Positions 1-8,824 are shown, counted from the stretch's first letter. The stretch is 32,674 bases of DNA from Zetaproteobacteria bacterium CG1_02_53_45 (GCA_001871925.1 MNWZ01000110.1:1-32674); one strand, 5' to 3'. Made by a program: numbers and translations. Notes: a model not told the origin generated them from the letters alone.

Positions 1-2
1 AT

Positions 3-575
3 GAACTACTCGAGCGGATTAAATATCTGCTGAACCTGCCCGAGCTTGCGACCCCTGAAGAGATCCTGGCTGAGCTGGAGAAGGCGGTTGCCCGTCTGAG
101 TGCCGCAATCAGCTCGGAAGGCTCGGAAGAGGCCAATGCTCAGGCCAACAATGACAACAACCTGATCGATCTGCTGTCACATCTCGAATCGCATGTCGCT
201 ACGCTGGCGGCCAATAGCCAGCAGGATCTGACCGGCTATGTGCCGCGCGGTGAGTTCGACCGCCTCCGCATCGAACTGAAAACCATCACTACCGAGCGAG
301 AAAGCAATCGTGTTGAACTGGCTGTGAACTCCGCCCTGGATGCTGGCCTGATTGCGCCGAAGTCGAAGGCATGGGCCGAGGGCTACTGCCGCCGTGACCC
401 GCAGGGTTTCGCCGACTTCTGCGCCAATGCTCAGAAGGTGGTGCCGCTCGGCGAAGATCCGGCCCCGGCCACAGCCGGCGCACAGGCGCTCTCCGAAGAG
501 GAGCTGGCGATCTGCTCACAGCTGGGTATTTCCCAGGATGAGTTTCTCAAAACAAAACAGGCCCAGGAGGTATAA
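3..575 (+). CDS. Mu-like phage protease/scaffold (gpI-type) protein, 5'-truncated by the window edge
   Basis: Frame is open from nt 3 (ELLERIKYLLNLPELATPEEILAELEKAVARL...) through the listed ORF at 240 to the stop at 575; C-terminus resembles Mu I protein/scaffold; followed by decoration and capsid genes. Confidence 0.75.
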   Translation, partial: ELLERIKYLLNLPELATPEEILAELEKAVARLSAAISSEGSEEANAQANNDNNLIDLLSHLESHVATLAANSQQDLTGYVPRGEFDRLRIELKTITTERESNRVELAVNSALDAGLIAPKSKAWAEGYCRRDPQGFADFCANAQKVVPLGEDPAPATAGAQALSEEELAICSQLGISQDEFLKTKQAQEV

Positions 576-578
576 CCG

Positions 579-977
579 ATGGCTTTAACCAAAGATGCAA
601 ACACACCCGAGCGCGATGGCGCTCTGGTCAGCGCCCCGGTGGCTGCTGCCACCATTATCTATGCCGGATCGATGGTAGCCCTTAATGCCGCCGGAAATGC
701 CGTTCCTGCTGCCGATACAGCAGCCCTGAAGGTGCTTGGCCGAGCCGAGTCGCAGGTGAATAACGCTGCTGGCGCTGCCGGCGACCTGAAGGTCACCGTC
801 AAACGTGGCACATTCCGCTTTAAGAACAGCGGTACCGCTGCACTGGCTGCCGGTGATGAGCTCACCAATGCCCTGGTCGAGGATGACGGCACCGTCGCCA
901 AGACATCAACCAATTCCATCGTCGCAGGCAAGATCATCGAAATCGATGCATCCGGTGTCTGGGTCGAAATCAAGTAA
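579..977 (+). CDS. Phage capsid decoration/cement-like protein
   Basis: 132 aa, Ala/Gly-rich beta-type sequence (GSMVALNAAGNAVPAADTAALKVLGRAESQVNN), located between gpI-like and gpT-like genes; RBS AGGAGG upstream. Confidence 0.6.
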   Translation: MALTKDANTPERDGALVSAPVAAATIIYAGSMVALNAAGNAVPAADTAALKVLGRAESQVNNAAGAAGDLKVTVKRGTFRFKNSGTAALAAGDELTNALVEDDGTVAKTSTNSIVAGKIIEIDASGVWVEIK

Positions 978-993
978 CGGAGGATATGAACCG

Positions 994-2049
994 ATGAAAT
1001 CAACTATCAAAACTATCAGCGCCTGGTCGTTCGCCTTTCTGGTGTGTGCCCTGGCATCCACGCTGGGTGGTGATCCCGCCTATGCCGGCGAAGCGATCGG
1101 CTTCGATATCGGCACTGCCGGCCTGATCGGTATCGGCGGCATCATGGTCAACGCGCAAACGCTGCAGGCGGCGCAGACCAGCTTTAAGACGCTGTTCCAG
1201 AATGCATTCAGTGCAGTGAAACAGTTCTGGACCTCCGTTGCCATGAAGGTTCCGAGCAACACCTCGGCCAATGACTACAAGTGGCTCGGTGAACTGCCCG
1301 GCATCCGCAAATGGCTGGGCGATAAGGTCGTTCACAATCTGGTGGCTCATGGCTATTTCCTGCCCAATGAAGACTTCGAACTGACTGTCGGCGTTGATCG
1401 GAACGACTTCGAGGATGATCAGCTGGGCATCTACAACCCGCTGATGTCCAACCTTGGCGATGCCAGCGCCCGTCATCCCGACGAGCTGGTCTGGCCTGCC
1501 CTGATTGCCGGCTTCACGACTGGCAAGGGCTTCGATGGCGTGACCTTCTTCAATACGGCGCACCCTGTAAACGGTGTTGATGATGCCGATGGCTCCTATG
1601 CCAACCGTCCTGTCACACTCGGCGCCGGTGAGCCGTGGTTTCTGGTAGACGATTCACGTCCCGTGCAGCCGATGATCCTGCAGGAGCGTAAGCCCTACAC
1701 CTTCGTGAGCATGAGCGATGCATCGCATCCGAATGTCTTCATGCAGAAGAAGTTCCTGTTCGGCGTCGAGGCGCGCGGTGCAGTCGGCTATGGCCTGCCG
1801 CAGCTGATCTACGGCTCTCGTGCCACCCTTGATGCAGCCGCATACAAGGCAGCCCGCCTGGCCATGTCCGGCCTCAAGCGCATCGATGGCACACCGCTGG
1901 GCGTGAAGGGGCTGAAGCTGGTGGTCGGTGAAGGCAACTTTGAGGCGGCCAACGTGCTGCTGACCAATGACCGCGACACCGCTGGTGCAACCAACACATG
2001 GAAAGGTACCGCCAGGCTTGAACTTGTCGATTACCTGACCGGCGCATAA
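994..2049 (+). CDS. Mu-like major capsid protein (gpT family) with hydrophobic N-terminal extension
   Basis: TLQAAQTSFKTLFQNAF...VPSNTSANDYKWLGELPGIRKWLGD...FELTVGVDRNDFEDDQLGIYNPL...HPDELVWPALIAGF is typical of gpT; start at 994 preceded by GGAGG; the track ORF start at 805 lies inside the previous gene in another frame. Confidence 0.85.
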   Translation: MKSTIKTISAWSFAFLVCALASTLGGDPAYAGEAIGFDIGTAGLIGIGGIMVNAQTLQAAQTSFKTLFQNAFSAVKQFWTSVAMKVPSNTSANDYKWLGELPGIRKWLGDKVVHNLVAHGYFLPNEDFELTVGVDRNDFEDDQLGIYNPLMSNLGDASARHPDELVWPALIAGFTTGKGFDGVTFFNTAHPVNGVDDADGSYANRPVTLGAGEPWFLVDDSRPVQPMILQERKPYTFVSMSDASHPNVFMQKKFLFGVEARGAVGYGLPQLIYGSRATLDAAAYKAARLAMSGLKRIDGTPLGVKGLKLVVGEGNFEAANVLLTNDRDTAGATNTWKGTARLELVDYLTGA

Positions 2050-2062
2050 GGGAGGATGAATC

Positions 2063-2230
2063 ATGGCTAAATCGAAGATCACTATTCCACAGGTCAATGG
2101 CCTCAGTCTCGGCGGCGATATCGGCCACCTTGGCAAAGGCCACCATGAGCTGGAGCTGACTGCAGCGCAGATCAAGGATCTGAAGGCCGCAGGCGTGAAG
2201 GTCGAATCAACCGCTGCAATCAAGGGCTGA
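2063..2230 (+). CDS. Small phage head-region protein, 55 aa
   Basis: ATG at 2063 preceded by GGGAGGATGAATC; MAKSKITIPQVNGLSLGGDIGHLGKGHHELELTAAQIKDLKAAGVKVESTAAIKG; below the length cutoff of the ORF track; position matches the small gene after T in Mu-like phages. Confidence 0.6.
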   Translation: MAKSKITIPQVNGLSLGGDIGHLGKGHHELELTAAQIKDLKAAGVKVESTAAIKG

Positions 2231-2232
2231 TG

Positions 2233-2265
2233 GAGATCGGGCGGGGCCAGCGCCACGCCCGTCTC
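2233..2265. promoter_or_regulatory. Strong hairpin (GAGA-t-CGGGCG g GGC CAGC GCC a CGCCCG TCTC)
   Basis: Inverted repeat read directly: 10 bp outer stem with one bulged T plus a 3 bp inner stem. Confidence 0.6.
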
Positions 2266-2282
2266 TAAACTAACGCACAAGC

Positions 2283-2319
2283 TCAGCCGAGGAGGCGCGT
2301 CAGCGCCGATGTCGGCTGA
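2283..2319. promoter_or_regulatory. Two-tier hairpin TCAGCCGA gga GGCGC gtca GCGCC gatg TCGGCTGA
   Basis: 8 bp outer and 5 bp inner perfect inverted repeats read directly. Confidence 0.65.
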
Positions 2320-2356
2320 AGCGCCGGGTTATACGGCGACTCGAACGGAGGAACGA

Positions 2357-2599
2357 ATGGAACAGACAAGACTTGGCTCTCTGATTGAGTCACTGATGAA
2401 CATTGCCATTGGCTACGGCGTTGCCCTGCTCTCACAGATTGCGATCTTCCCGCTGTTCGGCATCCATGTACCGCTTACCACAAACCTGTGGATCGGGGCA
2501 TGGTTCACGCTGATAAGCCTGGTGCGCAGCTACGTGATCCGGCGGTGGTTCAACGCTCGCCTACATCGCGCGGCGCAGGCGATGGCGCGAGCCGTATAA
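2357..2599 (+). CDS. Small phage membrane protein (DUF7220-like)
   Basis: MEQTRLGSLIESLMNIAIGYGVALLSQIAIFPLFGI...WIGAWFTLISLVRSYVIRRWFN; start 2357 has RBS GGAGG; two hydrophobic segments. Confidence 0.65.
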   Translation: MEQTRLGSLIESLMNIAIGYGVALLSQIAIFPLFGIHVPLTTNLWIGAWFTLISLVRSYVIRRWFNARLHRAAQAMARAV

Positions 2600-2614
2600 C
2601 AGGAGGAATCATCG

Positions 2615-3043
2615 GTGGCTTATTCAACGTATGCAGATCTGATCAAGAAGCATGATGAGCAATATCTGATTCAGCTCTCGGATGATGATGGTGATGGTAT
2701 TGCCGACGCTGTCGTGATCGATGAGGCCATAGCTCAGGCCGATGCCGAGATCAATGCCAGGATCTCGATGCGCTACAGCGTGCCGATGAATCCGGTACCG
2801 GCACTGGCCACCAGCATTTCGGCCACACTGGCCATCGGCAACCTCTACAGCCATCGCGGCATGGATAAGCCGGATACAGTTAAAGACGATGTGAAGGCGG
2901 CGATCGCGCTGCTCGATCGCATCGGAGAAGGCAGAGCCACCTGGGGCGAGGCTACAGAGCCAGCAGCCGATACAGCGCAGCTCGATGTGCGAATCAGCAG
3001 TCAAACCCGTGTTTTCAATCGCAACAACATGAGCGGGTTCTGA
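2615..3043 (+). CDS. Mu gp36-like head completion protein (DUF1320)
   Basis: GTG start after AGGAGG; MAYSTYADLIKKHDEQYLIQLSDDDGDGIADAVVIDEAIAQADAEINARISMRY. Confidence 0.75.
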   Translation: MAYSTYADLIKKHDEQYLIQLSDDDGDGIADAVVIDEAIAQADAEINARISMRYSVPMNPVPALATSISATLAIGNLYSHRGMDKPDTVKDDVKAAIALLDRIGEGRATWGEATEPAADTAQLDVRISSQTRVFNRNNMSGF

Positions 3044-3044
3044 A

Positions 3045-3482
3045 ATGGCGTTTCAGATTCTGCCCCTGCAGTCGATCGTTACCAGGCTGGAAGATCAGGC
3101 CGTCGGCTTCAAATCACTGGCTGGTGCTGCCGAGCTTGAGCAGGCAATCGCGGGTGGTGTCCGGGTCGCACCGGCCGGGTTCGTTGTTCCGCTTAAGGAG
3201 GATGCCGGCGCGAATACCACCGGCACCATGATCGTCACACAGGATGTGACAACCCGGTTCGCGATTGTATTCGCGGTCAAGGATCTCTCTGACCGCAGCG
3301 GGAAGTCGGCGATCGATGGCGGCCTTCGTGATCTGCGCATTGCGGTCGGCAATGCTCTGGTCGGCTGGGCTCCGGCTGGATTCAACATCTGTGAATGGGA
3401 TGGTGGCTCCATCGTCCGCATCGGCGGCGGAACAGTCTATTGGCGCGATCGATATCGCACCTCACACATCAACGAATTGTAA
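3045..3482 (+). CDS. Mu gp37-like (DUF1834) / tail terminator protein
   Basis: 145 aa; order after gp36-like protein; LEDQAVGFKSLAGAAELEQAI...DLRIAVGNALVGWAP. Confidence 0.65.
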   Translation: MAFQILPLQSIVTRLEDQAVGFKSLAGAAELEQAIAGGVRVAPAGFVVPLKEDAGANTTGTMIVTQDVTTRFAIVFAVKDLSDRSGKSAIDGGLRDLRIAVGNALVGWAPAGFNICEWDGGSIVRIGGGTVYWRDRYRTSHINEL

Positions 3483-3495
3483 CACGGAGGCAACT

Positions 3496-3630
3496 ATGGG
3501 ACGCGCAGGCGGCAGCTATAAACTTGATGAATCAGGCAAGAAAACACGCCAGGAGGTGGTGACGCCTCCGAAGTCGGCGCAAAAGCCGATCAAACCGACC
3601 AAAGCGGCACAGACCGCGAAGGAGGCATAA
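3496..3630 (+). CDS. Small basic phage protein, 44 aa
   Basis: ATG preceded by GGAGG; MGRAGGSYKLDESGKKTRQEVVTPPKSAQKPIKPTKAAQTAKEA; stop directly abuts the next start; missing from the ORF track. Confidence 0.55.
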   Translation: MGRAGGSYKLDESGKKTRQEVVTPPKSAQKPIKPTKAAQTAKEA

Positions 3631-4590
3631 ATGTATAACGCGAAACAGATGGCCATCGCCGCAGCTGTGGAAGCGGCCTATGGCACCGACCCGGTGCCGA
3701 CGGCAGCAGCCAATGCCATGCTGGCCGAAAATGTGAAATGGACAGAGCTGGATGGTGAGGAGATCACCCTCGAACATGTGCGGCCGGGGGGATTCGGCGG
3801 CTACGAAAAGGAGCTGCTAAACAAGCGCTCAGCCATCGATTTCGATGTGCGCCTGCGCGGGGCCGGAGCGGCAGGCGGCGTGCCAGCCATCGATCCACTG
3901 CTGCGCGCAACAGGCTTTGCTGCAACCAACACCCCCGGTGTTTCGCAGGTCTACAACCTGGTCAGTCAGGGGTTCGAGTCTGCATCGATCTATGCGTTTC
4001 GCGGCAACAGCAGCAACGCGGTTCGCCAGCGCCTGCTGGGTGTGCGCGGTTCATCCAAGCTCTCGATCGGCACCAAGGATCATACCAAGATGTCATTCAC
4101 CATGCAGTCGCTCTACGATGCTCCGGCTGCATCGACTATGCCTGTTGATTTCGATTTCTCCGGCTTCACGAACGTGGCGATTGCCGCCGTCAACAAAATC
4201 AACACCACGTTTACGCTCGGTGGTCTGGCGCTGCAGCTGGAGAAGCTCGATATCGATCTGGGCTTTACCGTTGGCCACACCGCGCTGGTTAATTTTGAAC
4301 AGATTGAAATCACCGGGCGCACCGTGACCGGCAGCATCACCATACGCGAACCTGATATCGCCACGATCAATATGTTTGAAACTGCCTATGGCAAGGGCGC
4401 TGCGCTGGAGCCGCTGGTGTTCGAAAACGGCGTGACAGTCGGGCAGATTTTCCGCATCGATGCCGCCCGTGTGCAGCGCGGCAAGCCGAGCCGTGGCGAT
4501 TCGAACGGCGTCTCAACACTCACCATCCCGCTGGAGTTCCTGCCATCCGATGCCGGCGACGATAACGACCTTATTCTCACATTCAAGTAA
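3631..4590 (+). CDS. Phage tail tube protein (siphovirus type)
   Basis: 319 aa; NAKQMAIAAAVEAAYGTDPVPTAANAMLAENVKWTELDGEEITLEHVRPGGFGGYEKELLNKRSAIDFDVRLRG; no sheath or FI/FII pair seen nearby. Confidence 0.7.
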   Translation: MYNAKQMAIAAAVEAAYGTDPVPTAAANAMLAENVKWTELDGEEITLEHVRPGGFGGYEKELLNKRSAIDFDVRLRGAGAAGGVPAIDPLLRATGFAATNTPGVSQVYNLVSQGFESASIYAFRGNSSNAVRQRLLGVRGSSKLSIGTKDHTKMSFTMQSLYDAPAASTMPVDFDFSGFTNVAIAAVNKINTTFTLGGLALQLEKLDIDLGFTVGHTALVNFEQIEITGRTVTGSITIREPDIATINMFETAYGKGAALEPLVFENGVTVGQIFRIDAARVQRGKPSRGDSNGVSTLTIPLEFLPSDAGDDNDLILTFK

Positions 4591-4613
4591 CCTTCAAGTA
4601 AAGGAGCATAACT

Positions 4614-4940
4614 ATGTCATACACCCTCACAGAAGATCGCCGCGTTATGTGGCCAGTGACCATCAATGAGCCGGCCGATGGCGGCAAGATCACGCGCCGG
4701 AAAATCGATATCGAGTTTCGCATTGATGATATAGCGAAGTGGGAAGAGACAGGCGAATCTGTAAAGGATGTGCTGACGCGCAACATCGTTGGCTGGAGTG
4801 GCTTGCAGAATTCGAAGAAAGAGCCGGTCCCGTTTAACGATGAGACGCTTGAGCAGCTGTTGACAGATCCGTATGCACTGCCGGCGATCTGGAATGCGTA
4901 TCTTAATGAAGTGCTCGCCGGGGCCGAAGCAAAAAACTAG
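4614..4940 (+). CDS. Tail assembly chaperone, zero-frame product (lambda gpG-like position)
   Basis: 108 aa between tail tube and tape measure; ends with GCA AAA AAC TAG. Confidence 0.75.
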   Translation: MSYTLTEDRRVMWPVTINEPADGGKITRRKIDIEFRIDDIAKWEETGESVKDVLTRNIVGWSGLQNSKKEPVPFNDETLEQLLTDPYALPAIWNAYLNEVLAGAEAKN

Positions 4941-5311
4941 CGGACGCCGCAAAATTCTGGGTTGAGCAGAGCCGGGGCGGCGCCGGCGGAGATGAGACGG
5001 TACTGGCGGGGCTTGGTGCGATGGGCGCTCCGGCCGAGGTGATCGAGCAGTACCAGGCACAGAAGGCCAGTGAAGAGACCTTCGCCATCTGGCCGGAGAA
5101 TGCACGGGCACTGGAACTGTTTCTGGCGCTCGGTACGCAGTGGCGCACAAGCCTTGTGCCTGTCCAGGGCGGCTTCTTCCGCCATGTCGATGGACTCGAT
5201 TATCAGGCCGCAGAGGCGGTGATGCGGATAGATTGCGATCGCAATCGGAAAGACCTGTTTAGCCGGCTCCGGATTATGGAATCGGCAGCACTGGAGGAGT
5301 TGAACAGCTAA
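4614..5311 (+). CDS. Tail assembly chaperone frameshift fusion (gpGT-like), join(4614..4937,4937..5311), predicted 232 aa
   Basis: Slippery A_AAA_AAC at 4931-4937 immediately before the stop; the -1 frame stays open through KLADAAKFWVEQSRGGAGGDETVLAGLG into the 5021..5311 ORF. Confidence 0.8.
4931..4937 (+). other. -1 programmed ribosomal frameshift site AAAAAAC
   Basis: Canonical X_XXY_YYZ heptamer in the correct phase; downstream GC hairpin potential (GCGG-acg-CCGC at 4940-4950; GCCGG...CCGGC further on). Confidence 0.8.
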
Positions 5312-7950
5312 TGAGCAGTGGCGGCGATATCAAACTTGGCATTACGCTATCAGGCGACGGATCGCAGCTGGTCGGCGAGATTAAGCTATCGGCGGCTGAA
5401 TTCGACAAGATGAAGAAATCCGCCGAGGAGATGGGCAATACCTCGGCCGCTCAGCACCGCAAGATGACCGCCGCTCAGTCCGACTTCTCGCGCAAGCAAT
5501 CGGCCTACAGCGCCCTGCAGATCCGCAGCAATCAATCCATCTCGCGCGAGATCGACAAGGTGCAGGGCGCATATGAACGGCTGGCGGCCTCCGGAACCGT
5601 ATCACAGCAGGAGCTGGCTCGGGCCAGCCGGGCAGCCGAGAGCAGCGTTGCCGCACTGCGCGAAGAGCTCAATGGTGCCGCCGAAACCACATCGAACTTC
5701 AGCAATACCATCGGCGAGCTCGGTAAAGCCGCCGCCGCGCTCTACGTGCTGCGCAATGCCATCAACGCCAGCCAAAAAGCGGCGGTCGAGAAGGAAGCTG
5801 CGCTCACCGGTCTGGCCAGTCAGGCGCGCTATGCCGGAGAAAGCGTCCGGGGATCGATGGTAGCTGCATTGCAACTCAATGATGATGCGATGATGAAGAA
5901 TGCGCAGTCGGCCAAGGCGCTGCAGAATCTTCTTTCACGCGGCTTCTCTCTGCAGGAGTCGATCAACCTGATCAATCGATTTAAGGATTCAGCGGCATTT
6001 GGCCGACAGGCGTCGCTCGGCTTCGGCGAAGCTGTGGTGTCGGCCACCGAAGGTCTGAAGAACGAAAACTCGATCCTTGTTGATAATGCCGGCGTCACCA
6101 AAAACGTCAGCGTGATGTGGGAGGAGTATGCGGCTGAGATCGGCAAGTCGGTCAATGATCTCTCGATGGCCGAGAAGCGTCAGGCTGAATACAACGGCAT
6201 CATGCGCGAGACCGAAGCGCAGCTCGGCAATGCGGCAAGAGCGGCATCCGGTTTGCAGGGGGCGCAAGCCCGCATGGTGCAGGCGCAGGATGATGCGGCA
6301 GCATCGCTTGGTGAAGCGCTGACGCCGGCATTGACCGGCTTCTATCAGATCGCTGCCCGGGGCGTGAATAACGTTGTCAAGCCGCTGATCTTCGAGATTG
6401 GATCGTTCGGTACCGCCGCCGGCGCCGCTGCTACCGAGGCCGGCATCCTCTGGGATGCACTGATGAATCCGGTCGATACGGTCAAAAACTTCGGCGCCTT
6501 CAAACAACGTCTTGCCGATGCTGAGAAGCTGGCGCATGACATGCGGGCAAATCTGGCTGCAGAGCTTGCTGGCGATCAGATCAAGCTGCCGGAAATCGGC
6601 AAGGATAACGGCAAGCGCCGTGTTGATACGACTACCAAGAGTGGCGACAATGATGCTGGCAAGGATAACGGCAAGCGCCGTGTTGATACGACTACCAAGA
6701 GCGGCACTACCAAGAGTGGCGACAATGATGCTCTCAAGAAGCTGGCTGATGAATCCGGGCGTTTTGCTGCGCAGTTGCTGGCCGCCAACGATGACGCTTA
6801 CACCAGAACCTCCAATAAATATGTGGAGATGTGGCAGAAGCTGGTGGCTGCGCATGGCGAAGGGTCTGCCAGGGTCAAGGGCCTTGAATCTGCCTATCAG
6901 GCCTGGGTGAATGAATCTGCAGCTGCCGCGCTGGCTAAAGAGAAGGAGAAGACCGACAGGGTTGTCTCGCTGCAACAGGCAAAATACACCCGCCTGAATC
7001 AATCTGCAGCAGAGGCGATGGCCAGCGATGATGAGCGAGCTCAAATCCGGCTTGATCGCGATCTGCAGGCGATGGCCGATGAGCGGCAGCGGCTGATCGA
7101 TCAGAAGACATGGACCGCCGATCTGGACGATCAATATACACAGGCACGCATCGATCGCGCCCAGATTACGGCGCTCGAGATCGAACGGATCAACGACGAA
7201 AGCCGCCTGCGCCAGGTGCAGAAGGTGGATGAGTCCGAGCAGGCGGCGAGCGGGCTGAAGCTGCAGTTCCAGCAGCTGGCTCAGGAGAACCAGCTTGTTC
7301 ATCTCGGATCCCTGGCCAGCAATCTGATCACATTCAGTGACGCATTTGTCGAGATCGACAAAGAGACCGGCAAGAAGCAGCTCGCTATCGATAAGCTGAC
7401 CGCTGATCAGAAGCTGAGCCTGACCGCATCGGCGCTGGGGGCTATTTCCGGGCTGATGCACAGCAAGGGCCGTGCGATGTTCGAGGTCGGCAAGGCGGCC
7501 GCGCAGGGCGAGAATGCGATCAGCACAGCCCGGGCCGCAATGAACGCCTACGCTTCGGCTTCTGCCATCCCATACATCGGTTTTATATTAGGCCCTGTGG
7601 CCGCCGCCGCCGCTGTCGCAGCCGGCATTTCCAATGCGCAGAAGATTAACAGCGCGCAATTTGGAGCATCCGCATCCGGCGGTGCATCCGTGCCATCCAT
7701 CTCAGCCGGCGCAAGCAATGTGGTGCCGATCAATCCGGGCACCGGCGCGCCGGCGACATTCGGCCAGGGCGGCAGCAATCAGTCGGCGCCGCGCAAGATG
7801 GATATCGATTTCCGGATATCCGGAGCCGATCCGGGATCGCTGGATGCCATCTCCAACAATCCGGATGCGCTGCGCAAGATTGCCGACGGCATAACGCCGA
7901 TGATTCAGCAGAATATGGATGCGCAGCTGAACTTGCGCCTGACGGCCTGA
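5311..7950 (+). CDS. Phage tail tape measure protein
   Basis: 879 aa, long helical/coiled-coil sequence after the chaperones, hydrophobic segment YIGFILGPVAAAAAVAAGI near the C-terminus. Confidence 0.85.
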   Translation: MSSGGDIKLGITLSGDGSQLVGEIKLSAAEFDKMKKSAEEMGNTSAAQHRKMTAAQSDFSRKQSAYSALQIRSNQSISREIDKVQGAYERLAASGTVSQQELARASRAAESSVAALREELNGAAETTSNFSNTIGELGKAAAALYVLRNAINASQKAAVEKEAALTGLASQARYAGESVRGSMVAALQLNDDAMMKNAQSAKALQNLLSRGFSLQESINLINRFKDSAAFGRQASLGFGEAVVSATEGLKNENSILVDNAGVTKNVSVMWEEYAAEIGKSVNDLSMAEKRQAEYNGIMRETEAQLGNAARAASGLQGAQARMVQAQDDAAASLGEALTPALTGFYQIAARGVNNVVKPLIFEIGSFGTAAGAAATEAGILWDALMNPVDTVKNFGAFKQRLADAEKLAHDMRANLAAELAGDQIKLPEIGKDNGKRRVDTTTKSGDNDAGKDNGKRRVDTTTKSGTTKSGDNDALKKLADESGRFAAQLLAANDDAYTRTSNKYVEMWQKLVAAHGEGSARVKGLESAYQAWVNESAAAALAKEKEKTDRVVSLQQAKYTRLNQSAAEAMASDDERAQIRLDRDLQAMADERQRLIDQKTWTADLDDQYTQARIDRAQITALEIERINDESRLRQVQKVDESEQAASGLKLQFQQLAQENQLVHLGSLASNLITFSDAFVEIDKETGKKQLAIDKLTADQKLSLTASALGAISGLMHSKGRAMFEVGKAAAQGENAISTARAAMNAYASASAIPYIGFILGPVAAAAAVAAGISNAQKINSAQFGASASGGASVPSISAGASNVVPINPGTGAPATFGQGGSNQSAPRKMDIDFRISGADPGSLDAISNNPDALRKIADGITPMIQQNMDAQLNLRLTA
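6598..6732 (+). repeat. Nested in-frame direct repeats within the tape measure gene (60 bp period)
   Basis: GGCAAGGATAACGGCAAGCGCCGTGTTGATACGACTACCAAGAG at 6598-6641 and 6658-6701; ACTACCAAGAGTGGCGACAATGATGCT at 6631-6657 and 6706-6732. Confidence 0.95.
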
Positions 7951-7951
7951 G

Positions 7952-8824
7952 ATGATCGAGAATACCGACTGGCCGCTGATCTGCTGGGACAACCAGTTGA
8001 GCCTGGTGAGCAGCTACAGCGTTACCCTGGGGCAGGACGGCTCCTCGGCACCGCTCAACAACGCCTGGACATGGGATGCGCTGCGCCTGGCGATTCCGCG
8101 CGCCGATGCCGGCGGCCAATGGCAGGTGGAGCTGGATATCACACCACAACAGATGCTCGACTCCACGTCGTTCGGCGCCTGGTATTTCGGCGGGTTCGGT
8201 GTTCCGGATGTTCTGGTTCTCGGCGCGCACCAGCATGATGAGGCGGGATTCCGCTTTGCAGAGGGACAGGTGCAACTCGAATACTGGAACGGCGCAGCCT
8301 GGGTGGAGCTGATCGAGCAGCAGGACATTATCGCCGCACCCCATCAATCGATGATCTGTAAAATGGCCTACCATGAGCCGGAGCTGGTCGGGAGCGCCTA
8401 CCGCTATCGGCTGACCTTCTATGGCCTGGATGCATCGGGTGACTTCGTTGTGCCAGAGCTGTTTCTCGGGCCGGCGCTGGAGATGCCGCCGCTCGATCTC
8501 GGCTATGATCCGGAGAATGAGATCTGGACCGGATCGAAATTCCGCGCATCGTCCGGCCGGCTGGTGCGCAGGACCAGCGCCAGGCAGATGATGGGACGAG
8601 CCAGCTGGGACGGCGATGCCCGAATCACGGCGGACAAGATGATCGAGATCAACATGTTTCGCGAGGCGCAGCTGGAGGAGGCGCTGCCTTTCTGGTGGTT
8701 CTGGATGCCGGACTCGGCGCCATTCCACGGCTACCTGATGCTCAACCCGGCAGAAGAGGTGCCGGCCCCCATTCGATCGGGCAACTACCGTACCTGGCAG
8801 TTGCCGATGGAAGAGTCGGTCTAG
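7952..8824 (+). CDS. Distal tail/baseplate-region phage protein
   Basis: 290 aa directly downstream of the tape measure; no motif recognised beyond position. Confidence 0.5.
   Translation: MIENTDWPLICWDNQLSLVSSYSVTLGQDGSSAPLNNAWTWDALRLAIPRADAGGQWQVELDITPQQMLDSTSFGAWYFGGFGVPDVLVLGAHQHDEAGFRFAEGQVQLEYWNGAAWVELIEQQDIIAAPHQSMICKMAYHEPELVGSAYRYRLTFYGLDASGDFVVPELFLGPALEMPPLDLGYDPENEIWTGSKFRASSGRLVRRTSARQMMGRASWDGDARITADKMIEINMFREAQLEEALPFWWFWMPDSAPFHGYLMLNPAEEVPAPIRSGNYRTWQLPMEESV

Noticed and set aside
805-993. Extended start of the capsid ORF in the track
   Set aside because: Lies inside the decoration gene in another frame; a good RBS and ATG exist at 994
5989-7461. 490 aa minus-strand ORF
   Set aside because: Antisense to the tape measure gene; repeats mirror the sense-strand duplication; no RBS or recognisable domain
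7730-8728. 332 aa minus-strand ORF
   Set aside because: Antisense shadow of well-supported tail genes in GC-rich DNA
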